A stretch of 64,000 nt of DNA, taken from Tridacna crocea (lineage: Eukaryota > Mollusca > Bivalvia > Cardiida > Cardiidae). Below, piece by piece: positions 38,603-51,584 of this stretch; position 1 is the first letter of the stretch; every line of letters begins with the position of its first letter. The translations under genes and the position numbers were made by a program. The stretch spans positions 23,513,231 through 23,577,230 of the forward strand of contig OX031060.1 in NCBI GenBank assembly GCA_943736015.1, written 5' to 3'. The notes under the pieces were generated by a model. That model ran no database searches, was not told the origin of the DNA, and saw nothing but the letters and a program-made list of their open reading frames with translations.

Positions 38603-41600
38603 ATGGCAGGTAATGAAAATCTGGCCATAAGTGAGATCAGTCTGTCTCCAAAAGACGATTCTGGACACGAGGAGGTGGATATTGGTTTCAGGGTAGGTTC
38701 AGATTACACTTATATTGTAATTCCCAAGCAAAAACCTTGCAAATAGGTTACTTTACCCTGTTTATTTGGCCGATTTAAAAAACAATAGGGCCAAGATGGC
38801 CCTGGATCGCTCACCTGAATTTCTGAGAGAACCATAGCCATTTTTCTTTCAATATCTAATCAGCCATCTTAGACAAGAAGAATTTTCAAGAATTTCTGCA
38901 AGTCTATATAGTGTAAATAGCCCACAGCCATCAGAGCCATGTTTCTTGATGGATCAAAATTTCTCAAACAATTTTTGTTCAGCGAAAAAGAATTTTAGAG
39001 ACCAAATAGTGCAAGTAGCCCCCATTCACCAGAGCCATGTTTCTAGACAAATATGCATTTTGCGACCAATTAACGAAAAGGGTTATCAAAGGAACATTTC
39101 TGTGAGATTATTTCAAAATCTGATAAGCCGTTTCAGAGAAGAAGAATTTTAAAGAATTTCTTCATGGCCATATAGTGCAAGAAGCTCTCATTCACCAGAG
39201 CCATGTTTCTTAATGGATCAAAATTTCGCAAACAGTTTTTGAAAAGGGTCATCAAAGGAACATTTCTGTGAAATTATTTCAAAATCTGACGGTTTCTGAG
39301 AAGAAGAATTTTTAAGAATTTCTTCATTTCCCTATAGTGCAAGTAGCCCCCATTCACCAGAGCCGTGTATCTTGACATATCGAAATTTCGCGAACAATTT
39401 TTGAAAAGGGTTACCCAAAAACATCTCTGTGAAATTATTTCAAAATCTGACCAGTAGCCCCTATTCACCAGAGCCACATCTTTTGACGGATCAAAATTTT
39501 CACGTACAATTTTTGAAAAGGGTCACCCAAGGAACATCTCTGTGAAATTATTTCAAAATCTGACCAGCGGTTTCAGAGGAGAAGATTTTTAAAGAATTTG
39601 CTAAAAAAATTCTATTTGGTTGCGATGGCAACCAGAGTTTTTGATGTAATCAAATTCTGTGGACAATTTTCAAAGAGGACCTCCCAAGGAACATTCCAGC
39701 CAAGTTTGATCCAAATTGGCCCAGGGGTTTAGGAGGAGTTGATGTTTAAAGAATTGTTGACGACGCACGACGCATCGACGCACGACGCACGGACGCACGA
39801 CGGACGACGGACAGCGGGTGATCCTAAAAGCTCCCCTTGAGCACGTTGTGCTCAGGTGAGCTATAAAGCATAAAGCCATAGCTCAGAATGCAATTTGGAA
39901 GAACGTGTTTGGTTAAACTGAATAGCTCCTCCTCCGAGTATTCCATCAGCACCATTTGGCCTAGCAAATTAAGTTTTAAAGATGCCGAAACGCTGTTAAT
40001 TTCGAAAAGAAAAATAGAATGGTACAGAAATCTGTCCTTTGTGTACACAAGGATAAATTACTGACATATATCGTGTAAATGAAAAAAGAAACACGGGGGT
40101 TTGTGTGAAAAACCGAAAATTGGCCAGAAGAAAACTGGCTGACGATTGAAGCTGTAAACAATAGCGGTGACTCACGAAAATTTATCGTTGGTTTCCGCCT
40201 AGAGTCGGATACAGTGTACCTTACATATAGGCCTCGATCTCCGTCTAAAAATAGAGGCTGCAACGGAGAAACATCCATTTTCCTTTATTTACCGCATCAA
40301 GGCCAAGGTCAAATATAGTCACGTTACAGAATGCATGATCATCATACGATCTACCCGAGTGTATAACGGATATCGAAAATCTTCGATTCAAAATCCGGAA
40401 ACGACCAGTCTGTTTACATTGAAGGTCGCAAGTCCGCGAAATGCATTTTCTACCAGGCGTAATCTAAGCAACCTTGCAACCGTCAGGCGCAATATATGGC
40501 ATAGATATATAAGAATGACTATATTTTGATAAAATAAAAACAAAATGAGTTAAAACTGGCTTAAAATGAGTATTATTGCCTCTTTAAAGGTAGGTATTTA
40601 GAATTTTTAAATCTCACCATATTGAAAATATGTATATATCACTGAAATTTATATGAAAAAATAATACAAATCATCGATGATTAAGACTCGTAAAATTACA
40701 GAAAAAAATTTTTTTTTTTGATGGTTTTCCTTTGAAAGCCTACGTAGCCTCTTAAGGTATTTTTAGATTTCGCACCAAAATCAGTAAAGCATTGTGGGAA
40801 TGTCAAGTGACTAGCACTTGACAAATAACGCTTAAATTGCATTACATAACAAACATGTAATAATTATTTTCCATAATGTCTTCTTTAGACGCTTTGTATG
40901 AAACTTCGTCTGTGTATTCCTGTATGTAAATGAGAGAATTGATCATCTAAAAATAGGACGTGTCTCCCGTTGGTGTCAACTTGGGCCGTAGTAAATATCT
41001 AATTTCTCGTGTTGTCGGATGGTTTTCGACTACTGGGGGTTTATTAATGCAAATTAAAAGGCTTTTGGAGTATAAGGATAATATTTTTTGCATTTTTGTA
41101 AAACTTTCGCCCAAATTCTTAAGGGCCTACTTTAAAGATAAGTTCGCGAGATGGGATAAGTAAACTGATGTATGGACTGCTTGAAAATTCTCCAAAATTT
41201 GAATTTCAGGACATTTTGGCAGACAACCACAATCGAGTACAAAAGAATTCTGATAAAATTCAGCAACGGAATTATTTTCCACAACCTATGCGCAAAAGTT
41301 TTTCTTATGTAGGAAAGGAGGCACTTGCACAAAACAATCTTTTCTTTCAGTAGCATCTCCGCCTGTATAATGGCATAGCACTCTCTCCCGTCCCCCAAAA
41401 ATCATGTAAACACTAACCGTAGTGGGAAAGTGACGTACAAGTGTTTAGGACAGTTTCTTTCTTTGACATTGGCATTACCAAGAAAGACGTCCAAAATAAA
41501 CAATAAAACTGAGTTTCATAGCTTTTGTTCACGCGCCAATTCTTTTTTGATGCAGAAAATAAATAAATGAATAAATAAATATAACATGTATTTAGAATTT

Positions 41601-42180
41601 ACGTGCGTTTACCTGCCATATGACTTCAACTTTGTTTCTGCATTAAATATTCACCAACAGGCGTATTATAACAAGTCGTTAATTTTGATCTTCTCTTTTT
41701 CAATTTCAGGATCTTCAGGCACATGGGGTTCCCAATGTTTATGTCGGTAAGCGGAATTTCATTCACCAATTGATGGATGTAGCATTGCTGATGGCGAACG
41801 TGTCCCAGCTTAAAGCTCTCTTATCACTGGAAAGCGATGACAAATACTATATACCTTTATTTGTCTTTATAGCTATGTCAATCTTTTTACAAGTCATATT
41901 CACAATCAGTATGTTAGTTATATGGTCAATAGAGAGAAAGTTGGAGGAGCACAGTTCCGAAGTCCCGCCAAAGGATTATCCTGAAGACCACAGGAAAAAA
42001 GTAATTGCTGAACGATTAGATAAAATGGGCAACATTCTTGTGCTTTTGATTATTGTGTCTAACGTATTTATAACCGGACTTGGTGTTGAACCTCATTCAA
42101 TTAATGACTCTTCATCTAACACTTTCGTACCTCAACCAGAAAACGTGGCAAATATCGTAAAAAACAACACATTGAAATAG
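38603..42180 (+). CDS. Ninjurin homologue, two coding exons
   Basis: Exon 1 is 38603-38692 (30 codons, starting MAGNENLAISEIS), followed by a donor GTAGGT. Exon 2 is 41710-42180 after acceptor TTTCAG. Both junctions are phase 0. The predicted protein is 186 residues. The conserved core MDVALLMANVSQLKALL is the amphipathic-helix region of ninjurins; membrane helices follow at IPLFVFIAMSIFLQVIFTIS and at GNILVLLIIVSNVFITGLGV, the latter being the family's C-terminal signature. In vertebrates NINJ1 oligomerises to rupture the plasma membrane in lytic cell death and also acts in adhesion; the role here is inferred from family. The 3.0-kb intron holds two transposons. An extra small exon in the intron cannot be excluded. 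Confidence 0.85.
38785..39862. mobile_element. Intronic repeat with internal tandem units and GCTCACCTGA ends
   Basis: Lies in the ninjurin intron. It starts near GATCGCTCACCTGAAT and ends near CTCAGGTGAGC, an inverted pair. Inside, about four degenerate units of roughly 165-180 bp (38870-39600) each carry TTCACCAGAGCCATGT, AACAATTTTTGAAAAGGGTC and GAAATTATTTCAAAATCTGA. The right end has GACGCACGACGGACG repeats. This is a widespread type of bivalve repeat as far as I recall; no protein is encoded. Confidence 0.65.
39976..40050. repeat. Repeat shared with the right end of the window
   Basis: The stretch AACGCTGTTAATTTCGAAAA through CTTTGTGTACACA is identical over about 65 bp to 63940-64000, where it is cut by the window end. 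The element type is unknown. Confidence 0.7.
40584..41135. mobile_element. 550-bp TTAA-flanked non-autonomous element, copy 3, inverted
   Basis: Reverse-complement of the copies at 27194 and 29231; ends TTAAAGGTAGG and GGCCTACTTTAA. It lies in the ninjurin intron. Confidence 0.8.
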
Positions 42181-42286
42181 AAAGACATATAAACCATTAT
42201 AAGAGAGCAAAAAAAAAAAAAAAAAAGCAGCTTATTTTACTTCTCTTGTGGATTGCAGTAGTGTTGATATGTATACAGTTGTTCTT

Positions 42287-42405
42287 TAATCCATTACCAA
42301 ACGACAATATTTTAGACTGGTCCAAATTGAAAGCATTTACAGACGACAAAATGAAAGTTACTGAAATTTTGAATTTTTTTTTGTGAAGGGTAGAAAACAT
42401 TATTT
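42287..42405. mobile_element. TTAA-type MITE, left half only
   Basis: Begins AATCCATTACCAAACGAC and runs through GGTCCAAATTGAAAGC to GGGTAGAAAACATT, after which family similarity stops. It sits about 110 bp past the ninjurin stop codon, possibly in its 3' UTR. Confidence 0.65.
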
Positions 42406-43004
42406 TGGCTGTACACTCTGTGGTATTCGTATTCCGACGATCAGAACTGAGATTCCACGTCCTGTAAGAAGTAAAGGAAGTCATAGTGAATGAAGACAAG
42501 CCTTTGGAATCAAATACGGTGGTTCTCACTTATTTTTGCATCGGTTATCCAAAGCAAACATTTGACACATCGTTACTGAACTAAATAATACTAGCAAATG
42601 AAATAAAATATGAAAAATAACATGACACAGTTGCAACAACTGTGTTATGAATGAATCAAGAACCAACGAGAAGTGATGCATGGCATTGAGCCGCATCCGG
42701 TATTAAATCAGGGTATAGGAACATGTATACCAAAGAAATGGTTGTGTTATTGCAAAAATGTTATGCTATTCAATGTTAGTATACGATGTCATGTAGCAAA
42801 ACCGCAGTGGCCGAAGAGACCTGCAACTACCTCTGGTTACAATCGATTGTAAATTATGATGAAGATTTTAACACAAAGACTTGATGTTTAACTAACCACT
42901 TGCTCTCTTGCAAAACCTCAAACGAGTCGGATATTCCAGCAGTACAAAACCTCACTTTATTTAGGAAAACGTACAATGGAATTCTTACGCACCGTTTTAG
43001 ACTC

Positions 43005-43174
43005 CCCATTGACATCACCGTGTTAAATTCAATACAATAAGTTTTGGACGAATTGGAATGAGGCGCACCACAACCAAAACTCGGTTCAACGGTATTAGAA
43101 GATGAACTAGAGGAGGGCTTACCCAAAAAACTTGTGGAAGAAGAACTCTGTCGATCAACTACTTCCGGCATCAT
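43005..43174 (-). CDS. Possible first coding exon of an unknown gene
   Basis: A minus-strand frame starting with two ATGs and rich in serine (RQSSSSTSFLGKPSSSSSS) is open to a possible donor GTAAGA just after position 43005. Past the donor the frame continues to 42854 but reads like intron. No domain is recognised, and I found no matching second exon. It could equally be a chance ORF. Confidence 0.2.
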
Positions 43175-43884
43175 TGATTGTATCTATGAAGTTGGAAGAC
43201 ATACCATGTATTCGTTATAATTATGCAGTCTCCAAATCTGTTCTGATTTTTTTTACTGTATATTAGATGCTGAAATGGCTTTTGTCACCCATAGAACGAC
43301 TTATCTTACGTTTGCTTTCGAAATCTCAAATTGATACAATGAAAAGTCTTTGACTGCATTGGCTGATGTTTCGTTTGCTTTTAGGTCCTTTTTCACCAAC
43401 CAGCCTTAGGAACATTCTTTGTCACATTCTTCAAAATTTTCTACATTTGAAAGTAACAAACCCCTGATTGGACTAACCATTTCGATTAACCAATAAGGAG
43501 TTCTGTTACTTTCAAATATGAAAACCTTAGAAAATAAGATTAAGAATGGTTAGGGAATACGGACCTAACCCAGTTGAATTGGCATCGCTCACACAAACAA
43601 GATTAGAATTCTCTGCATGTGTCAGAATCCTGGCTTTAGTTAGTAATACAGACTCAGAATATATTTATTCTTTTGTTTCATTCTCTCGCTACTAAAAGAC
43701 ACTACACATATTGCTTGTTTTGAGAATGACAGTCCCACTGCTTTTGAAGACGGTTTTGTTGTAGTTCAAAGTCAATCATCACACATTGACAATCCAAGAT
43801 GGGATGCATTTATCTAACCTTTCTGTGCGAAAATGTTCTCATATCGCTGCTGGTGTACAAAGAATTGACACATTACCACACAAT

Positions 43885-44095
43885 CCCTACTTTTGACGAC
43901 CCTGAGAAAGAAGCTTTTAGAAAACATTGTTGAAAAAAAGAGAAAATGCTGGTAACCAGCATGTTCTCCTTTTTCCCACAATGTTTTCTAACCTTCACAA
44001 AACAAATTTCACATTTTCAGTCACTTTTATTTTGTCGTCTGCAAATGCTTTCAATTTGGACCAGTCTAAAAAATTGTCGTTTGATAAAGAGTTAA
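43885..44095. mobile_element. TTAA-flanked palindromic MITE, copy
   Basis: Hairpin core at about 43920-43990 (GAGAAAATGCTGGTAACCAGC) and right end GTCGTTTGATAAAGAGTTAA. The left end is decayed. Confidence 0.65.
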
Positions 44096-45599
44096 GGAAC
44101 AAAAATGGTATCAATCAAATTGAATTGGCACTTTGTGCAATTCAAAAGACGTGTCATTAGTGCATTAACAAATTCCGCTGCATATATTTTAAAAGATCTG
44201 ATGACTCAAATTAAAAGTAACCAAATAGATCCTTCTCTGAAGAATCAAATGAAAATACGAAAATATGGCTTGTCACAGGAATGAATAAACTTGACACTCG
44301 TTTGCATTAACTAACACTGTTACTGAAAATAACTTGAATGATAAAGATGGTAAAAATTCTGTATTGATTATGTCCACAATAGTATCGTTTGTGTGAACCT
44401 AGTGAGATAATTTGCACTCATCACCAAAATGTATGATCAAATGCTCAAGGGGGCCGTAATGTGAAAAAAAATGAAGGCCTTGATTTCAAGCAACATTCAG
44501 ATTTATGAACATGGTAATGAATCACAGTCCTAAGTTCGTATTCGCCGTCAGAAACCTGAACAAATTGTACAGATAGTCTTTCTTTTACGGAACTGGAGTC
44601 ATGGAAGGTATTGAAAGAAAACTAAAATGCGCTAAATTTTTATAAGACCGAAGGAATAACAAATCTGTAAAAGTTGTTGCTATTTTCATTATATACCGTA
44701 TCAGGGCATGTGTTTCTGCACTGAAATCTGACTTTTTACTCCGAAAACCTTCCAGCATGCTTCATGAAGAATAACATCCTGCTTTAATATGGAACTAGTA
44801 TCCCTTGTACTTTTTCTCCTTAATATATTCAACTTTATTCAATTTAAACAACTCCACTTTTTTTTTTTAACTTTTTAACACAGATATGCGCGCTAAATGA
44901 CCAAAGCTATCGATGCGCCATAAAGCAACATTCATTCATTACTTTTTCTCCAAACCGAATTATAGTTGTTATCTAACTAGCAAATGAACTTGCATGCATC
45001 CTGGATGTTTTAACAGAATCACATACTGCTTCGAAATCAACCTCATGTTTACCTCTTTTACAAATAGAATATTAGAATAACGACTTGTTCGTTCATCTGC
45101 TCTTATATCGTTTTGGCGTATATCGTTTTGGTTTTCATGCTTTCAGTGCCAAGCTTCACACCATGTTAAAATTAATATGTACCTTTGACAGAAACGGTGT
45201 TGGCAGGTAGAATCATTGTAGTTCATGTTATACACAAGACGTCAAAAAGCGGGACAGAACAGGACACGTGAACTCATAATTTAAAAAAAAAGATCGACGT
45301 CCTTCCAAACACTTACATTTAACTGATCAATATATTTTGAGATTGTCAATTCGATCGGACGTTCTATAATTTAAAAAAAAAAGCAAACAGACCTCTTGTT
45401 AAAGCTTTTAAAACTTTCTTTGTAACTCTGCTTGACCTACAGTGGCAAAAAAGGTGACATGATGTATGGCTGAATTATTTCTATAGTATCTTGAACTTAA
45501 CTCAAGCAATTGAAGCTGTAACTTTTCCAAGATGTAAACAAAGACATATTCAATCATTCATATAGCCTCTCTCCGGATGTCAACAACAGCTACTGTAAT
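44096..45599. other. Non-coding host sequence
   Basis: A/T-rich with no supported gene or clear repeat. Confidence 0.5.
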
Positions 45600-45790
45600 T
45601 TAACAGAAGAAGGCTTTGGAAACATTGAGGGAAAAAAGAAAATGTTTGTAACAACCATTTTCTCCTTTTCCCACAAAGTTTTCTATCCTCGAATAGACAA
45701 ATGCAAGCCTCAGCTGATTTATTGTTTCCAAATGCTGTTAATGTCGACAAGTCCAAAAAACAGTCGTTTGTTAAAGAGATTATTTTAAAG
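45600..45790. mobile_element. TTAA-type palindromic MITE, degenerate copy
   Basis: GGAAACATTGAGGGAAAA, AAAATGTTTGTAACAACC, TTTCTCCTTTTCCCAC and GTCGTTTGTTAAAGAG occur in family order. Confidence 0.6.
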
Positions 45791-45803
45791 AACAGTTTTG
45801 AAA

Positions 45804-45943
45804 GGGTTAATTCACGTTTTTGAGGTCGTTAACATTCGCAGAGGCCCGAAAAATGCTTTAACGCCCAAGTGCGAAGCACGAGGGTGTTTAAGTATTTTGA
45901 GGGCCTCTGCGAATGTTAACGACCGAAAAAAACGCGAATTAAC
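45804..45943. repeat. 140-bp palindrome upstream of the receptor gene
   Basis: GTCGTTAACATTCGCAGAGGCC on the left pairs with GGCCTCTGCGAATGTTAACGAC on the right; the loop holds GCCCAAGTGCGAAGCACG. It is followed to about 46670 by sequence whose ends again form an inverted pair (TATTATTGCATAAA / TTTTATGCAATAAT), suggesting a MITE of about 720 bp next to it. Confidence 0.8.
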
Positions 45944-47411
45944 GCTATTATTGCATAAAGTAAAGGTATTCTAACAATAATTTGCACAGATAGCGAAAAT
46001 ATTTCCATAGAAATGCAAATAAGCGAATTTCAAATGTACTGTACGCAAATGGGTCAAAACCGGAAGTCGGCGAAGAAGTTTTTGTTACGATTAGGAAAGG
46101 GCCGTTAGTCCTGTATGCCAGTTTTGATTCTCTCGCTGTAAATACACTTTTATTGATTTTTAATACACATTGGACTTATGTGGAATAAACTTGCACACAT
46201 TAGGACGATTACAACTAGGGTGAATGCGTGGATATAAATTTCTGTAACTGAAGGCGACAGAGGGTTCGATATACATCAAGCGAGGCGGACCGATCACGTT
46301 AAAAAGTGGGTGGGATGTAGCTGCTTTAGAGTACATTTCACGGGTGAATTTTTGTTCAGCTCTCGATTAAACTGAGATTCTGTGCAAAGGTTTGTTTGTG
46401 GTGTACTAATATCATCAAAGACATGCCATGAAAAGGATCGAATATGGTACGAATTCTTACAGTTTGATGGTCGGAGTCTATGGAAAATCTGACAAGGACA
46501 AACGTTGTTTACAAGGTAGGCCCGAATCGAGGATATTGATAGTACAAACCCGGGCGTTAACGGCGCGTGAATTTACTGATTAATACACGTTTTCTCCCGT
46601 TAACCGCCAGATTTTTACCCGTTAATACATGCTCATAACGGCCCGAAAAGGCACGTTTTATGCAATAATGTGTCTTATCTCACTTTCATCACTTGTGTGT
46701 GAAGTCTCTCTCATGCCGACATAGAGTAAAGAAACGGTTCTTTCATAAATCTGTGTTAAATATTTCTGAATTGCTTGAAACTTTTTAATGATAATTATAG
46801 TAAATTGTTAAAAAGTCCGCCATGATCCAACATCATCTGACTTAGGACACCTCAGTACCGTTTCCATGGTTATTAAGACAATCCATCCATTTGTACTGAC
46901 GTATATGTAGGTCGGTGTCACAGAGTTGTCGTTTGTAAAAATATCTAAGTGTTATTCAGATTGACAAAGTATGTCGAACGCTGTCCTATGAAACGTCGAC
47001 TGAAGAGTAAACAAATTGTTCTCTGTTCATCAGCTGTTTTTATTTAATCACGTGGGGGTAAAATGAGCCATCTAGAATAAATATTAAAACGAACAAAAGT
47101 TTTAATGGAACCGATACACCACTTAAATAAGTGATAAAATGTAAACTAGAACGTTCATTTCGACCGGAAATATTTCATGACACTACGACAAAATGGCCCG
47201 GAAAGTATTGAGTATTTTGTGCCAAAGTCTATTCTGTGATATTTACATGTACGATCCAGTTCTGAAATAGGGCAGATAAATGTTTTAAATTGTGATAAAC
47301 GGGAGACAAGTGAAATAACATATTATACAAAGGATCGCAATTTCTCTCCCACAGACAATAAGACGCTGGAGCGAAAGGACAAGCTTGTCTTATGACTTTC
47401 TCAGTGCAGTG

Positions 47412-50400
47412 ATGGTAAGCACCATTCTGAAAAGTGAGTTGTGGAGAGGATGCATCATCAAACTCATCATTGGCATTTTAGTCCCTGTATGCAATCCGGC
47501 AACTTTGGGAGATGTAGAAAGTCTTCATGATGCACTATTTGTCAACAGAATGTATAACAAAAACATAAGAGGTATAGAGGACCAAACTCAGCCAGTCAGG
47601 GTCGAGGCAAATTTAACATTAATTACCCTTTTAGACGTAAATGAGAAAGAAGAGGCATTTGGAGTTATGGGAGTACTTCATTTAGGCTGGATTGATGAAA
47701 GATTGGCTTGGAATCCAGACGAGTATAATGGAACGAAGTCGGTATGATCGACGAATGTTTTTTTCTGTTTTAGTAATATTTGTATTTGTTTTTTCAGTTT
47801 CATTTTATATTCAAACTTGGCAGGGTTAAGCCCAATTACCCCACGTACATCATATCGCATGATTGCATTGATACATTATATGATATAATTATTTTGAAAG
47901 ATACTACCGTAGTTTCACGTCTGGTATGATTGTTATCTCCCTACATATATTACAGAGTAAAAGTTCAGTGGCTATTTCATAAAGCTACAAATACTATTGT
48001 AAGCAACCACTACCCTGGGACAAATCTACCTAAAGAATACTTATAGTTGAATGGAGTTGCAAGACAGCTAGTTTAAAGTTACCTTTTGCGTTACACGAAA
48101 TTTAGCCATTATGATAGTTACCTATAGCATATACAGTCAATCGACTATTACCTACCACTCCCCTCAACACACACGGCATATTGTTTTAATCTATAGCATT
48201 ACAGGGCCTTCTCTTAGTCAACATGTTATTTCATAACTACAACTACTGTTTAAGTCGTTACTACCCTGGTACTTATCTACCTAAAGAGTGCTTCCAGTAG
48301 AACGGAGTTGCCCAAAAATTCAGCTATGTTTAAAGCAGTAAACCTTGGACGACTCTGTCATATTCACAATCACTAATACTTTTCACGCAATGTTTACAAA
48401 AGGCCTCTACCCCAGGTTCAATACAACTAGAGTTTATGTGGTATAAGCCTGAGTGTTCTTTAGAATAGGCCAGAGGAACTAAAACAAAATAGAAATTCGT
48501 AACATAGGTTTCAGTTTTCATACTGATCTTTGATGCCATCGTATTCTGTATTACATATCCGTGTCGCATAAGTATGTTTTCACACTCTATACAGTATTTC
48601 CATACATGCATCTATATCATTAATGAAATAAAGATAATGTAATTACATTACCAAGTCACTTCAAGCACTATCTTTTCAGTTTTAGATAAAATTCACTTCC
48701 TAACAACGCCAGCAACACAAATTGATGTCTCATTTATATACCGCCAGATGGAGAATTACAAAAACAGTTACAAAATTTCTTACGCCAGCTTTGTTATGAG
48801 CCCAAAAGAATTTCATAACTTTTGCCTTAGTAAAAATCTAAATTTTGATTGTGTAGATTGCGAAAATCTAAAGTATATTCTAGTAAAATGGGCTCTTGGT
48901 GACTAAAATGGACTTCAGCTTATTAGAAATGTTCTCTGTGTCATTGACCACATATATGTATGACAAAAACGTTGCATAATGTTTTAATTCGAGTGTAATT
49001 TGCTAGATGGCTCTATAACGACCAAAAGCAAAAAACGCAAATGTTAAAATGTATTATATGATTAAAAGTTACCTAACCTTACATTGAAAAAAGTATGGTT
49101 TTTCACAGTTAACAATCTGTTGTCGTATGTCATATGTTGTTCTGTGTCGTATATGCCAGTTTGTTCTAACGGCCAGATTTTTTTTTTGAAAACTTTGCAC
49201 ATACACAGGTTATCATGTTTCTAGGAGTACACAGTAAAAAAGATGTGGGTCACCGTGCTCTTTTCTGAGAAATTTGCCTTTGAAAAAAGCATGTACACAC
49301 CCAAAAACAAAACAGCTTATATTGGATTTCAAGCGCCTTTCTTTAAAAATCAGTTAAACAGAAAAATTACAAGAAAGATATAGAAACATACACCATTTTA
49401 ATGAAAATTTGTATATTTTTGCGCAAAAAATATAAAAGTCTGGTTTTGAGCATAGTTAATGTAGAAATATGTTTTATGTATAGACCATCGAGTTAAAAAG
49501 GGAGATAATTTGATCAAACAAAGTGTTTATCTTGAAAAAAAAATGCATACTTTCTAATCGACAGAATTTTCCTAAATTTTCCACACTTAAAGTATTAATA
49601 ATTCTGAACAATAAAACATAAAAATTGGCACCTTTCTATGCTTATTTCGTCAGAAAACAAGGCTGAAGGCTACAATGGAATTTATTTTTTCAAGGAAAAC
49701 AATAAGATAAAAGCTCAGCGGACATGGTGGGAATAGGAGAAAGTCCTCAATAGGAGCGATTTTTCCTTTTCCAACAATAATCTGGTTTTCAAGTGGAAAT
49801 AGCTTTACTTCCACAGCTTTACACGTTTTGCCTGTGTTTCCTTGTTTTGTGTGTAACGTTTTTGTCAGCAACATTTCAACTACCTCTAGGTGACAGTTAA
49901 AGATCCGTTTGTTTTTCTCCTCACCAATACAACCCGAAGAAGGTGCTACTTGTTTCGGCGCACCAGTAGTATTACCATTACGTGAAAAAAATTCATAGCT
50001 ACACGTTTGATTAAATATCGACGACAAAAATACATGCGCAGTGGAATCAAAGTCATGTAAGCTACGTTCAACATTTCTTCTAAATGCTTTCCATAAAGAC
50101 AAGTCTAAAATTTTCCCGTCTGTTAAAGACTTAACCCAATTCTCTAGACCGTGTTTGCGAATTTGGATAAAGATCAATACTATTTTTATTTAATATTTTT
50201 ATCAAGATATTGATGTACCAAGAAGAATTGTGGAAGCCTGAGGTGAATCTTGCAAATCAAATGGATGAAATTAAAGGCCTTGGAAATGAGAGAGTGAAAA
50301 TCAGGATACAAAATACAAGTCATCTTATATGGATTATACGTAAGTTGCTGCTGTTGTTCTGCATTTATCAACCATTTATACCGTATAAAATCATTTGAAA

Positions 50401-51584
50401 ACAAGCTATCATTGAAACTTCTCTAGTCCGGCTTTTTGGTGCCGCATATACATGACATACATAAAAAATGATATAGGTAATTTCAAAATGGTGGTAAGAA
50501 ACACTTCTTTCATTGAATCAAAATGCTTTTCGTAATAGCTACTTTGTAAACTCGCCTTGAATCAACAGATGTATTTCAGGTGCTGAACTTGTTTACTTCA
50601 GTGTTGCCACATTTACAGATTTCTGATGCGTTACAAAATCAGGTTTAAAGAGTGGTTATTTATTTAATAGTTAAAAAAGAGATCCACACAAATAGGGTTT
50701 CATATCGAAAATCGGTTGATCTTTTAAAACGTGCTCGTCATTCAAAACTCGTGCATGGTTTTTTGTGTATTTCAGCCGACTTGTTAAAAGCACATTGTGC
50801 CATTGCAGTTGTAGCATTTCCTTGGGATCGGCAGTTGTGTACTCTGAGATTCATCGTGTCAAGTCATTTGCAAGAGGAAGTGATTATAGAAGCTGGTAGC
50901 AACGAAATAGATACGGCAAGCTATGATGAGAATGAGCAATGGTCCTTGTTAAAAACATCCGTAAGGACAAGGACAGAGTACAGCTCCGAAGTGCAATTTT
51001 CGATCTGTATAGCAAGGCGCCCAGCTTTCCAGATAGCTGTTGTATTTATACCGTTTGCAATGCTTAGCGTTCTTAATTTGTTCGTTTGTTTTGTGAAAGT
51101 TGACTCTGGTGAACGCATATCATTTTCAGTCACTATTCTCTTGTCAATTACACTTTATTTGTCGGTCATCGGAAACAATCTACCACAACACTCGAAAGGA
51201 ACTTCGGCCTTAATCTACTGTCTAGATTGCGTCCTCTTTGAAAGTTTATCGGTTTGCCTTATGTCCATATTAAGTCTACATGTATTCCATAAGGGCGGCG
51301 TTCCTTCGTACAAATTGCAAAAGATAATTTCAAGACTGCACTGGCAAGGCTCCAGTAAGGTTGGCGACAAGGATGGTGTACAAAGCATACAGAACTTTCA
51401 GAAAGATAATTTTTCGGATATAAAATCTGTTACCGAAGAAGATCCAAGTGACATTAGCATCACATGGGTGGACGTTAGTCTGTTACTTGATAAAATTTTC
51501 TTTTTCATTGCATTACTTGCTATTGTCACGGCATTTATTACGTTTGGCTTGTTTGTTCATTTTAATAGAGTACACTGTAACTGA
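47412..51584 (+). CDS. Cys-loop ligand-gated ion channel subunit (nAChR-like), three exons
   Basis: The predicted exons are 47412-47741, 50207-50339 and 50776-51584, joined at phase 0 (donor GTATGA) and phase 1 (donor GTAAGT), giving 423 residues. A hydrophobic N-terminus (CIIKLIIGILVPV) can serve as signal peptide. The ligand-binding domain shows GWIDERLAWNPDEY and ELWKPEVNLANQMDEIK. The Cys-loop is C-x13-C with FPWDRQ. TM1, TM2, TM3 and TM4 are visible (TM2: GERISFSVTILLSITLYL; TM4: FFFIALLAIVTAFITFGLFV). The GER before TM2 suggests a cation channel. Loop C lacks the adjacent Cys pair of alpha subunits, so it is a non-alpha-type subunit. Such receptors are greatly expanded in molluscs; ligand unknown. 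An upstream non-coding exon may exist. Confidence 0.85.
47742..50206. other. Intron 1 of the Cys-loop receptor gene
   Basis: Contains two related direct segments (about 47964-48090 and 48225-48340, both with TTTCATAA and CTACCTAAAGA) and a decayed TTAA-type MITE spread over 49690-50135. The 175-codon minus-strand ORF at 49650-50177 reads that decayed element and is not considered a gene. Confidence 0.55.

Noticed and set aside
38870..39600. Possible coding exons in the repeat units of the ninjurin intron
   Set aside because: Units are degenerate, frames do not persist across units, and the structure is that of a dispersed repeat.
49650..50177. 175-codon minus-strand ORF in the receptor intron
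   Set aside because: Similar to decayed TTAA-type MITE sequence (TDGKILDLSLWKAF); no domain.
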